A stretch of DNA of 64,000 nt from Patagioenas fasciata (lineage: Eukaryota > Chordata > Aves > Columbiformes > Columbidae), in NCBI RefSeq assembly GCF_037038585.1, contig NC_092525.1:3698969-3762968 (forward strand). The letters run 5' to 3'. Made by a program: the position numbers and the translations under genes. The first letter of the stretch is position 1, and every line of letters starts with the position of its first letter. Shown here piece by piece: positions 47,130-56,015 of this stretch. The notes beneath the pieces are model-generated. The model searched no databases. It was not told the DNA's origin and worked only from the letters and a program-made list of their open reading frames with translations.

Positions 47130-47455
47130 GGACAAGCCAGGATTGATCAGCTGTGTGTTCTAATCCTTTTTTGATATGTGATAAAAAACAACTTATACAT
47201 AACATATAAATAACAACAACAATCAACGTAAACAGTGCACTTTGCAATAAACCTGAGGTATTCCATTGCCATTTAAATATCGCAATGGATTGATTAAACA
47301 AATTCCAAGAACTTTGGTTTAAAGATACTCAACTTATAACAAACGATGTGCTGGGTGTTGATAAACTTACTCAAGAGGTAGTGGTGTTTAAAGATCTACT
47401 TATATAACTATAGTACGCATACATGTCACAGCTAAATCAATGCAAAGGTTACACC
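47130..47455 (-). other. pol-to-PPT spacer, no env
   Basis: About 325 bp between the pol stop and the PPT. It is AT-rich, with frames under 80 codons and no envelope-like signal peptide, cleavage site or fusion peptide. The element therefore has no env gene rather than a broken one. Confidence 0.8.
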
Positions 47456-50146
47456 TCACTCTGTGACCTCCGAGGGTTCTGCTGCAGGGAGTTGACTTGG
47501 TTGAGTTTGTTTCAACTCCGGCTTTACTGCTCGGCTTGGAACCCACAATGGACCTTGATCTGTGGAGAGACACATATACCCTCTACCATTAAAAATAACA
47601 GGTACTGGTCCCTTCCACAATCCAGTGGTGGGATCACGATATCTCACCATGAATTCCGGTAAAGTGTTTTTCCTTCCTAGTCTGATCTGATAATGATGAA
47701 TGATCACAGGAGGCTCCTCATGATCTCCAGTTAGACATAAATAATTCAAGGTAAACAACACCTTTGCTAAACGCTGTTGACAATCTAACTCTTCCTGCTT
47801 CTGTTTGCTCAAATACCCTTTAATCATTTGATGTGCTCTCTCGATGATTCCTTGGCCTGTTGGGGAATGAGGTATACCTGTAACGTGTTTCACTCCCCAT
47901 TTCATTAGAAAAGTTCTAACTTTCTGGCTAACATAGGCAGGGCCATTGTCTGTCTTAATCTTTTCTGGGACACCCATTACAGCAAAACAAGCTGTAAGAT
48001 GTTTACATACATGTAGTGCTTTTTCCCCTGGTAAAGCAGTAGCCCATATCATTTTTGAAAAAGTATCAATTGTAAGATGCACATATTTAAGTCTTCCAAA
48101 TTCTGGCACATGTGTCACATCCATTTGCCATACTTCTAAGGCTTTTAAACCTCGAGGATTGACACCAATTCCTATACCTAACATCTGGCTTCCACACTGA
48201 GGACATGCCTGTACAATACTTCTTGCTTCATTTAAAGTTAAATCGAAGTGTCTTTGGAGACCTCTGGCATTCTGATGAAAGCTCTCATGACTTTGTCTCG
48301 CTTGTTGGAATTTATCTGTTGGAGGCATGTGCTGTACTGAACTTACTAAACTATCTGCAATTTGATTTCCTTCACCTAGACCAAGATTCCATTGATGACT
48401 GCGGATGTGAATCACACAACAGGGTTCTTTTCTTTGATTTAAAATAGCTCTCAATTGTACAAACAATTTTCCTAATCGAGGATTATTCGATTGTCTTAAC
48501 AGGGCGTTTTCCATTCTGGGTATTACACCTGCTACATACAAAGAATCTGTGACAACATTTAAAGCAGATTTCAGCCAATTATTTAAGGCCCATATTACTG
48601 CCGTGAGCTCTAAAGTCTGCAATGAATCCTCTTTTGAACCTTCAATTAAATGCTGTTTCCATTGACTATTCTCTTGCCAGACACATGCTGCCTGGTGTCT
48701 TCGTTTTCCTGCATCTGTATATACTGTAAGGCCTTCAACAGGTTTTGCTTTTACTTTGCTTCTCTCTAACCACTGATTTGTTCTAAGGAATTGCCATAGT
48801 TTACCTTTTGGTTGTCGTGAATGTACCTTGCCTATAAATCCTAATAATGCATTCTGTATAGGCATCGAATGTCTCAGCCACCATTCTAAATCGGCTCCAT
48901 TTATCGGAATACTGATGTCATCTGGTTCCTGACCGCTAATTTCTAATATTCGAGATCTTCCTTTTCGAATCAATTCTCCAATTGCTTCTGGTCTCGTTTG
49001 AATACTGAATTTTGGTTGGACACTGAGAAAAATCCACTCTAATAATCGTAAATCATTTTCTGTTTTCAATCTGACAGTGGCACAAAAGGAAGAATCTGTA
49101 GCAACATCTATGGGGAATTCCCCGTTTTTGTTTTGCCACTGGCAGATGATTGCACACGGATGTTCTAGATTGCTAATAAGGAGGGAAATTGGTCGATCGG
49201 AAAGTCTTCGGCTAGACCAATTTGTCTGTACTTTTTGTATAATATCAGAAAGACATTTGAGATGCACGGACTCTAAGCTTATTTTCTTAGCTGGATCACC
49301 TCCTTTTAGAAGTGAAGTAAGAGGTGCTATATCATTGTTAGTAATGCCTACGCAATTTCTAATCCATTGTATGTCCCCTAACAATTTTTGGACATCATTT
49401 AAAGTTTGTAAATCAGTATGTAATTCAATTTTTTGTGGACGAATCTGTGCATCACAAATGGACCAACCAAGGTATTTCCAAGGTGCAGACTTTTGAACTT
49501 TCTCTGGAGCTATGACCAACCCCTTTTCTTTGAGTTTGATCGTAATTTGGACTATGGAACTTTCTGTGAACTCAGCTTGTTGACAGAACAGAATATCATC
49601 CATATAATGATAAATAATTGTTTGTTTCCATGATGCACGAATAGGTTGAAGTGCCCATGCAACATACATTTGGCACAGTGTAGGAGAATTTTTCATACCT
49701 TGCGGTAGCACTACCCACTCATACCTTTTAGCTGGTTCCGCTTTGTTTACTGAAGGCAGTGTAAATGCAAAACGCTGTGTATCTTGTTCATGTAAAGGAA
49801 TGGTAAAGAAACAATCCTTTAAATCTATAATTAGAATATGCCAATATTCTGGTAACATTACAGGTGATGGTAATCCAGGCTGTAAAGCACCCATGGCTTG
49901 CATTTGATCATTTACCTTTCGCAAGTCATGTAATAATCGCCACTTTCCACTCTTTTTTGGTATTACAAAAGTTGGGGTATTCCATGGACTAGTAGAAGGC
50001 TTGATATGGCCTGCAACTAATTGCTCTTCTACTAATTCACGTGCCTTTTGCAGTTGCTCTTCTGTTAATGGCCACTGGTCAACCCAAACTGGGCTATCTG
50101 TTAACCAGGTCAATGGAGGGTTGGGAAACTGCTTTCCAGTGACCAC
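47456..50146 (-). CDS. pol: Pol: RT, RNase H, integrase
   Basis: An intact 896-codon frame from the first Met; the natural protein would be a frameshift product. RT (residues ~1-320) has Asp108 in IIDLKDCFF and YMDD at 181-184. A connection domain follows. RNase H (~470-605) has Asp478 (YTDAG), Glu513 (LELTAV), Asp534 (VTDSLY) and Asp598. Integrase has the zinc site H620/H624/C648/C651 and the core triad Asp676 (MDVTH), Asp733 (TDNGPAY) and Glu769. Exactly 35 residues separate the last two, the DD35E spacing. A C-terminal DNA-binding-like domain (~825-875) contains WKGPVPV. No stop or frameshift was seen. It lies in the -1 frame relative to pro, overlapping its end by a base, which fits a pro-pol -1 ribosomal frameshift. 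I saw no textbook slippery heptamer right at the joint. Confidence 0.96.
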   Translation of the reverse strand: MVTGKQFPNPPLTWLTDSPVWVDQWPLTEEQLQKARELVEEQLVAGHIKPSTSPWNTPTFVIPKKSGKWRLLHDLRKVNDQMQAMGALQPGLPSPVMLPEYWHILIIDLKDCFFTIPLHEQDTQRFAFTLPSVNKAEPAKRYEWVVLPQGMKNSPTLCQMYVAWALQPIRASWKQTIIYHYMDDILFCQQAEFTESSIVQITIKLKEKGLVIAPEKVQKSAPWKYLGWSICDAQIRPQKIELHTDLQTLNDVQKLLGDIQWIRNCVGITNNDIAPLTSLLKGGDPAKKISLESVHLKCLSDIIQKVQTNWSSRRLSDRPISLLISNLEHPCAIICQWQNKNGEFPIDVATDSSFCATVRLKTENDLRLLEWIFLSVQPKFSIQTRPEAIGELIRKGRSRILEISGQEPDDISIPINGADLEWWLRHSMPIQNALLGFIGKVHSRQPKGKLWQFLRTNQWLERSKVKAKPVEGLTVYTDAGKRRHQAACVWQENSQWKQHLIEGSKEDSLQTLELTAVIWALNNWLKSALNVVTDSLYVAGVIPRMENALLRQSNNPRLGKLFVQLRAILNQRKEPCCVIHIRSHQWNLGLGEGNQIADSLVSSVQHMPPTDKFQQARQSHESFHQNARGLQRHFDLTLNEARSIVQACPQCGSQMLGIGIGVNPRGLKALEVWQMDVTHVPEFGRLKYVHLTIDTFSKMIWATALPGEKALHVCKHLTACFAVMGVPEKIKTDNGPAYVSQKVRTFLMKWGVKHVTGIPHSPTGQGIIERAHQMIKGYLSKQKQEELDCQQRLAKVLFTLNYLCLTGDHEEPPVIIHHYQIRLGRKNTLPEFMVRYRDPTTGLWKGPVPVIFNGRGYMCLSTDQGPLWVPSRAVKPELKQTQPSQLPAAEPSEVTE

Positions 50147-50988
50147 TAAGGAAAAGGTGAAGTAGTTAACATGGCACCAAGTTGCCCCAAGACGTCACGG
50201 CCAATAAGCGCCTCAAGGCTGCTTGGCAATTCCATTACATACACCCTAAGGGTAACACATTGACCTTCAGGGAAACTAATCGAAATGGGATCAACACTTA
50301 TATTTGGAGTAGTTTGACCACCTACTCCAGCTACAGTGGAAGAGATTGATTTTTGAAGTTTCCAATTTCGTGGCCATTTGAATTGACTAATGATGGAGAC
50401 ATCAGCTCCAGTATCAAGCATTGCATTTACCTCTACAACAACAGTAGAATCAGATTGAAATAGTTGCACACGTAACATGGGACGCTGAGTCATTGATGAG
50501 GTGAAGCAAACTGCAGGACCTGTCGATCCAAATCCTTTATCACGCCTTTCTGTTGAGGATGCTGGAGGGACTCCTGGAAGCATCGGTAGGCAGTTTTCCA
50601 GTGCTACTACCTGAGCTATTCTACTCCCAGAAGGAATAAAAATTGGCGGATGCAGAGTGTAGGCCAGGATTTGAACAGTTCCTGTGAAATCTGCATCAAT
50701 TATACCTGGTATTACTATAAGACCTTTGATACTAGCAGAAGAACGGCCAATCAATAGGCCTCCAATGAGACTATCTTGTCTAAATAAAGGTCCTTTAGCA
50801 TTCGTTGGTATTCTGTGAATTGCAGTATTGGTCAATGTTATATCTACTGCTGTCTCCACATCAACTCCGAGGCTTCCTGCGGTGCTTGGCTTGTTGAGGT
50901 GAAAGAAGCCTGGTTCACAGTTGGTCGCTGATTGTGATACAGGTTCGGAGATGTTCTTTGTGTCTGGTAGCTGCTGAACGTATACCAT
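50146..50988 (-). CDS. pro: Pro: dUTPase-aspartic protease
   Basis: 280 codons from the first Met. The N-terminal half is a dUTPase with the conserved motifs in order: GSLGVDVET (39-47), GRSSASIKGL (81-90), GIIDADFTG (95-103), GSRIAQ (121-126) and the C-terminal GFGSTG (152-157). The second half is a retroviral aspartic protease with active-site LDTGADVSII (191-200) and the partner motif LIGRDVLG (261-268). dUTPase followed by protease in one frame is the layout of beta-type retroviruses. The start used here is arbitrary, since the natural frame would be entered by frameshifting from gag. The gag deletion lies just upstream and has removed that region. Confidence 0.93.
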   Translation of the reverse strand: MVYVQQLPDTKNISEPVSQSATNCEPGFFHLNKPSTAGSLGVDVETAVDITLTNTAIHRIPTNAKGPLFRQDSLIGGLLIGRSSASIKGLIVIPGIIDADFTGTVQILAYTLHPPIFIPSGSRIAQVVALENCLPMLPGVPPASSTERRDKGFGSTGPAVCFTSSMTQRPMLRVQLFQSDSTVVVEVNAMLDTGADVSIISQFKWPRNWKLQKSISSTVAGVGGQTTPNISVDPISISFPEGQCVTLRVYVMELPSSLEALIGRDVLGQLGAMLTTSPFP

Positions 50989-52078
50989 AGTTCATGATTG
51001 TTTGTTTTGCTTGCTGCAAAATTTTCCAATCGTGTGGTTCCCATACCGCTGTCTGAGTGTTCATATTTTGAATTACCGGTAGGGCTAATTTTGCTGGAGA
51101 CCAATCACCTTCTAGAATGGCATCTTTGATGACCCCTGACCATCTGCTACGTCGGGGCTGCGGCTGGTCAGTAGAGTCTATAGGCACCTTTGATTGCATT
51201 GTTTGTGAAGGGCAAGCTGGTTTTTGAAACTCAATTTGTTCCTTATTTTTCTCTACATTTGACACTCTTAAGTTAAGTTGTTCAAGCTTGTTGGTAATGA
51301 CTTGCAGTAACTGCTCTACTGCTTGGGGTGAGCCCAATGATGTAGGAGGAGGCTCACAAAAAACTTCCGCGGGTGCTTGCGGAGGCAAAGTTTGAGGCGG
51401 CCCCGGCCCCGGCGCCGGCGCCGGCCCGGCCTCCACGCTTTTCTCAGAGGGAGGGGGGGCGTCCGGCTCGGGGCAGGGCAGAGGCGGAGCGGTAGGAGGA
51501 GGGCGGCACTCAGGGCCTCCCACATCCGGACAGTCGACTAGTTGCACTTCCGCCTTCTTGGCACATTGTCCCAGAGACTCGGAGGGGGAAACTTCCGGTC
51601 CTTTGTTTACGAGCCGCGCAGTTTCTAATCCGCGTTGCAGATCGGATTGTGAAAGTATTGGCTGAGCCGGGACCCCGCGACCACCCCGAACGGCAGGCAG
51701 ACCCCACAGAGTAGCCCACAGGCCCCTCTTTTCTTTTGGACAAGTTTTATCAGTCCAGGTTTGTTCTTGGACAAGCGCCTCCGCGGCTCTTAGGGCGGCA
51801 CGTTGTTCCGATTTCATAATTTCTAATGATTCTAATACGGTTTTCCACAATTCTCTCACAGCTTTAATTTCTTTCTCTTCTTCCCCTCTGATAGTTTTGT
51901 CCCACATAGTGTCCCCCACTGATCTCCATTCTGTTGGGGAAAACAAAAGTGGAACTTCTCCAAAGTGTCCCCACTTCTGAGCTAAAAAAATCAATGTGAT
52001 TAGCTTTTCCTGTGACGATTCAATACCTCTCTTAGAGAGAATAGTCGTCAGCAGTGCCGCGGCTGTTTCAATATCCAT
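50915..52078 (-). pseudogene. gag: gag with capsid-nucleocapsid deletion
   Basis: 387 codons. The matrix-like N-terminus starts MD, so it lacks the Gly needed for myristoylation. A Pro/Ala-rich linker holds a PTAP late-domain motif at 195-198. A predicted coiled coil at ~253-282 precedes the capsid start (ALPVIQ, ~332). The capsid reads only to about residue 365 (MNYGIRS), then continues for some 20 unrelated residues to a stop at 50915. The pro frame begins in this same stretch. Most of capsid, its major homology region and both zinc knuckles are absent, so an internal deletion near 50985 is inferred. The product could not form a normal particle. ATG choice: it follows a ~240-base leader and is the first long frame. 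Confidence 0.85.
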
Positions 52079-52199
52079 TATCTTATCAGCGCGGTCTTAA
52101 CGTAGGATGCGAGTGGCCAGCTCGACTGGTGCCCGTCTTTTGATACCGGACTAAGCACACTATCCCACACCCCGGCTTGGCTCCGTTTTTATGAACGCT
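52079..52199 (-). other. Provirus leader downstream of PBS
   Basis: About 120 bases between the PBS duplication and the gag ATG. It would normally hold packaging and dimerisation signals; I can point to no specific one. A GCGGTAAGC donor-like site lies near 52203-52211. Confidence 0.5.
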
Positions 52200-52316
52200 G
52201 CTTACCGCAGTAATTTCGATCCGGAGCGTTATGCTTTGCTAACGATCCATCCTTCTGCTACCATATGTAGATCCGAAGCGTTATGCTCTGCTAACGAACC
52301 ATCCTCTGCTACCAAA
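52200..52316 (-). repeat. Duplicated PBS region
   Basis: A ~51-bp tandem duplication in the leader. The second copy (minus strand, PBS-like TGGTAGCAGAAGGATGGA at 52246-52263) continues TCGTTAGCAAAGCATAACGC, as the first continues TCGTTAGCAGAGCATAACGC. The downstream copy has one extra base inside the PBS, so only the LTR-proximal copy matches the tRNA perfectly. Confidence 0.88.
52297..52314 (-). other. Primer-binding site, initiator tRNA-Met
   Basis: Minus strand reads TGGTAGCAGAGGATGGTT, two bases after the LTR end. It is an 18-base match to the complement of vertebrate initiator methionine tRNA with CCA, as I know it. Confidence 0.88.
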
Positions 52317-52766
52317 TGTGGCGGTAGCAAATTCGACGAATCCAGACGCCGGCATAAGCTCTTTGATCGAACGGGCGGGCCGGGCGAGAGTAAGGAGTCT
52401 AATTCAATGTGAATTTACCATCCGTACTCTTTAATGAACTCTTAAACAACACTGAATATCAATGTCCCCGAGACCACGTTTTTCCAAGCCTTATATACTC
52501 TATACCAAAAGGCCATGCGGCAAGCGCAGGCTACAATTGGTTACACTCACAGTCACTCATCCCCCCCACTATGGTGATTGGCTGCAGGGCACTGTTCACA
52601 GACTGTTCATGCGCAGCGGCAACGCCCCTCCTGCAGCCTGGGTCGAGGGCAGAGCGGCTTCTGTTTACTTTCCTTTTGTCTCTGGTGTCTCAGGGAAATC
52701 CTTCCGTGTAGCACAGCCGCATCAAGCCCTGGCTTGTTCACAGCACACAGCCAGAGACTCTCCACA
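52317..52766 (-). mobile_element. 5' LTR of provirus
   Basis: 450 bp, the promoter LTR for this minus-strand element. TATATAA at 52491-52497 and ATTAAA at 52430-52435 on the minus strand. The far end (52766) abuts the ATTTGC duplication. Confidence 0.95.
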
Positions 52767-52772
52767 ATTTGC
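52767..52772. repeat. Target-site duplication ATTTGC (right)
   Basis: Partner of 46641-46646. Confidence 0.95.
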
Positions 52773-54160
52773 TACACCCCTTTACCTGTTTCCCAAATTG
52801 ATTTAGACTTTATTTAAAAATAGACATGGCTGCTGTCTTTTCTACAGTTCAGGTAGGACGGGCTCCAATATCTCTATGAATTACAATACATGACAAAAAT
52901 TAAAGGGGGAAAGCTTTATTTTTACAATGGTAAATAAAGATTAAATCAAGTCTGCTAGCCCATTATCTCTAAGCGTTCTGGGGTTTATTTTGCGAGGTTC
53001 CCGCGAAACGCGGCACGACCGCTCGCCCGGGGCTGCCGCGGCGGTCTCAGTGCTGCCGCCCTGTGGCGAAACTCGGGTACTGCAGCGCACGGCCGGGGGA
53101 AGAGGCGCCGTTTGACCCGAAGCGGTCAGAAGTGCCAGAAACCAACGTCAGAACCGGCAGGAGCTGCGTCTTCGCAGTTCTGTCAGCATTGATCTTAGGA
53201 CTCTGATTTTGATGCTAGTCGTTTTTACTTACATTACGCTACAGTGTTCTGTTTGGTACCGCTAGTGGGTAACAAATAATTGTGCTGTACCACAACACGA
53301 GATGATAATATTTTGTAGATTTATACTGCCAAAGAGTTTGCAAGTATATTGAAAAGGGGGGAATTCAAGAGAAGCTACCAAGTTAATGTATACTGCGATG
53401 AAGTTATAGAAGATGTACCCTTCATTAACCGGTTCACGTGAGGTAAATGCTTTCTGACCGCCTGCACGATGAGGGGATGTTTTTCACCTTTTAGATCCTT
53501 CTGCACGACAAGAGGGAGACAGAAGATTTAATAACACATTGTTTAGAAGCTGAGAGCTTAGTTTATATTTAACTAATAGATGTGTTGTCAGTGAGAAACT
53601 AAACATTTATAACTAACTTCATCAATTATTTCTTAGGCTAGATATATTGTATGTTTAAAATTTAAAACAATTGTAATTAATGTGTAGCAGCTGTGTGACT
53701 ATAAGCAATGCAAGAGTATCCAGTCGTGGGCGCACTTACAGAGGACGACCCCCAGAGCTCCCCAGTGCAGATGAAAGGAACATTGCCTGCTTAACGGTGT
53801 AATTGACTCTGCTGTCAAGCTTATTTCTCCGTTTCAGTACGAGCCCATCCCGTGGCCTCACAGGGCTGTGTCCTGTGGCGGTGCTGTGGGGAAGGGGCGA
53901 GATGCTTTCCTGCACCGCTGGATGTGTTTGCTTTTATGCTGAGCGTGTCCTAAACGGTGTCAGTTTGTCTTAATGCTGTCTGGCGTTGCTGCAGTTGCTC
54001 TGGTTTTTTGAGGATGCCTTGTGTTTTGAGGTGGCCCGTTTCCCTCGAATCCTCCGTTAGCTCAGCTGCTCTCCTGTCCCTTCTTCTGACTAATTCCTCT
54101 GCTTTCTCCTGCTCTATTTTTTTCAGAGGCTGAACTCTAATTTGGAATTTCTGTGTTTCT
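52773..54160. other. Single-copy spacer right of provirus
   Basis: No gene recognised. A CpG-rich patch at 52985-53170 contains GTGCTGCCGCCCTGTGGC (53050-53067), which recurs at 59242 in another CpG-rich context. Otherwise AT-rich and featureless to my reading. Confidence 0.5.
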
Positions 54161-55150
54161 GAGGGGGAGCTGTGAACGCCCGATGCTCAGCAGACCCCCC
54201 AGCCCAGGCGGGGAATGGAACCTGGGGAGCAGCGCCCGGGTGGGAGACGCGGCGCCGTCCTCCGTCCCCAGCGTGCGGCAGAGGAGCAGGAGGCAACAGC
54301 CGGCCGGGGGCAGATGCCGGGTGCGTCCCCAGCTCGCCAGAGCTCCCCCCGAGCCTCCTCCCGCAGCCCCGCTCGCCCCGTGCAGCCGCCCCCAGCTCCG
54401 GCAGCTCCTGCGAGCCCGTCCCGTGTTCCTGGGCCGCTCCCTAGCCCCGTCGTGAAGGCAGCAAGCCGGCCCTCGGCACCTCTCCGGTGGCCCCTGCGGA
54501 AGGAGCAGGCTGGGGCAGGGATGAGCTACGGTGCTAACGGCCGCTGCTTCTTCTCTCCCTCTCCCAGAGGCCGCGCTGAGGATGTGGCCGTTCGCTCCCA
54601 GCCCGGGGGATGCTGTTGGCTGTGCCCGCCTCGGGCTGGCGAGGCTCGTCTGGCAGCGTGGCGGGAGAAGGGACAGGGGAGCACTTCCCGTGCGTGGACG
54701 GGGGCTGCTGCTGCTGGAGGCAGAGAGGTTGGGGAGAGGTTAAGAGGAAGAAATGCGGGGCCGTCGGCCCTACGTCCGCTTCCTGCGGCGGGCGAGAGAG
54801 CGAGCCCCTCTCTCCGGGTGGCGAAGGCTCCCTCTGCGCGGCGTGCGGCGGGCCGGGGGCCAACGTGCGCGGCAGGGTCCGTGCGCGTATCCTGGAGCGG
54901 GACGGCTGCCTGGCGAGCGAGCCAGCGAGGCTCCATGTCCCCGAAGCCTCGTCTCGTAGGAGCCCTGACACCCCACCGTGTTCTCCTAGGCTGAGGACGG
55001 CCGAGCGCCCCGAGTTACCGGAGAGGAAGGGAGGAGAGAAGGAGACGGGAGCGTCTGAGCTGTTAGAAGCCTCCTGGCAGCCACCGAAAGCGAGAGCCGC
55101 TGTGAGTCCCTGGCCCTCGGGGCCTCGTCCCCCACTTGCACGTCCTAGTG
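54161..55150. promoter_or_regulatory. CpG island
   Basis: Nearly 1 kb of GC-rich, CpG-dense sequence bounded by AT-rich DNA. Long open frames here (for example 54215-54994) come from base composition: they overlap in several frames on both strands and have no recognisable domain. A donor-like GCT/GTGAGT lies at 55100-55107. Two thirds of vertebrate CpG islands mark promoters, so a transcription start is plausible; its direction is not determined. Confidence 0.6.
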
Positions 55151-55194
55151 CCTCCCTGCCCCTCCTTGGTGGTGGTTTTGGTTTATTATTATTA

Positions 55195-56015
55195 TTTTAA
55201 AATTTTGCTTCCCTATACCTCTCCTTTTCTCTCTATTTTTGTGTCCTGCTCCATCTTCTATAGCTGTTTTTCCCTTTTCCATATCTTTGTCTTGATCTGC
55301 ATAGTCTCTTTTTTTCCCCACAGTTTCTCTGGCCTGTTCCCTGCTGTTCTTTTCTTCTCAGTACCTGTACGTGCAGCTCTTATCTCCCACCTTCTTATCT
55401 CTCTTCTTCCTGCCTTGCCCTTCTCTCTCTATTCGTTTGTCTCGCTCACTGTTGCTGGCGTTTTTTGTTCAGCATCTCGGCATTCCATTCCTCCTTCCTG
55501 TTCATCTCTTATTCTTTCTGACCTTTAATGCTGCTCCCTGTCCCATTGTTTCTCGCTGTATCCCTGTGTCCTGCTCCCTACCCACAGTCATATTCTTCCC
55601 TGTCCTGTTGGCCATCCCAGGTTTCTTCCTCCATCTCCATCCTCGCCCCATCTCTTGGTCCTGCTCCCTACCCAGCCCGGTTCCTGTTTCTCTGCCCTTC
55701 TCCTTGTCTTACTCCTGGTTTCTCTGTCCTCTTCCCTCTTTGTTTTTGTTTCTCTGTCGCTCTGCCCTGCTCCCTGTCACTGCGTTTCCTCCTTCCTGTC
55801 TCTGTCCCGCAGCCCGGCGCCCACTTCTCCTTTGTCTGTCTCTCCCACTGCCCATTCTAGGATTTTTCCCACCGTCTCTGTCTCCTGCTCCTTGTCTCTC
55901 ATTTTGGCCTCTTCTTCCCTTTGCCCTGCTCCCTGGCCCTTTTGCCCCTCTCTCTGTGTCACCTTGTCTTGCTCCCTGTCGCTATCTTTCTCTGGCAAGC
56001 TTACCCTCCTTTTCA
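55195..56015. repeat. Pyrimidine-rich degenerate minisatellite
   Basis: About 820 bp of C/T-rich plus strand made of loose repeats such as CCTGCTCCCTGTC, TTTCTCTGTCC and CCATCTC. An 278-codon frame through it (55371-56207) is Ser/Leu/Pro low complexity and not convincing as a gene. It lies just downstream of the CpG island and ends before an acceptor-like TTTTTTTCCAG at 56108-56118. Confidence 0.75.

Larger units (their letters stand above)
46641..52772 (-). mobile_element. Young beta-like provirus, gag-deleted, env-less
   Basis: Complete integration of 6120 bp (46647-52766) with 6-bp target duplications ATTTGC at 46641-46646 and 52767-52772. Minus-strand order: 5' LTR, initiator-Met PBS, leader, gag, dUTPase-protease, pol, polypurine tract, 3' LTR. 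The LTRs differ at one of 450 positions. pol and pro are open, gag carries an internal deletion, and no env frame exists between pol and the PPT. It may depend on related elements in trans. Confidence 0.97.

Noticed and set aside
54215..54994. 259-codon frame in the CpG island
   Set aside because: At least four overlapping long frames exist on both strands. Ala/Arg/Pro/Gly composition follows from GC content.
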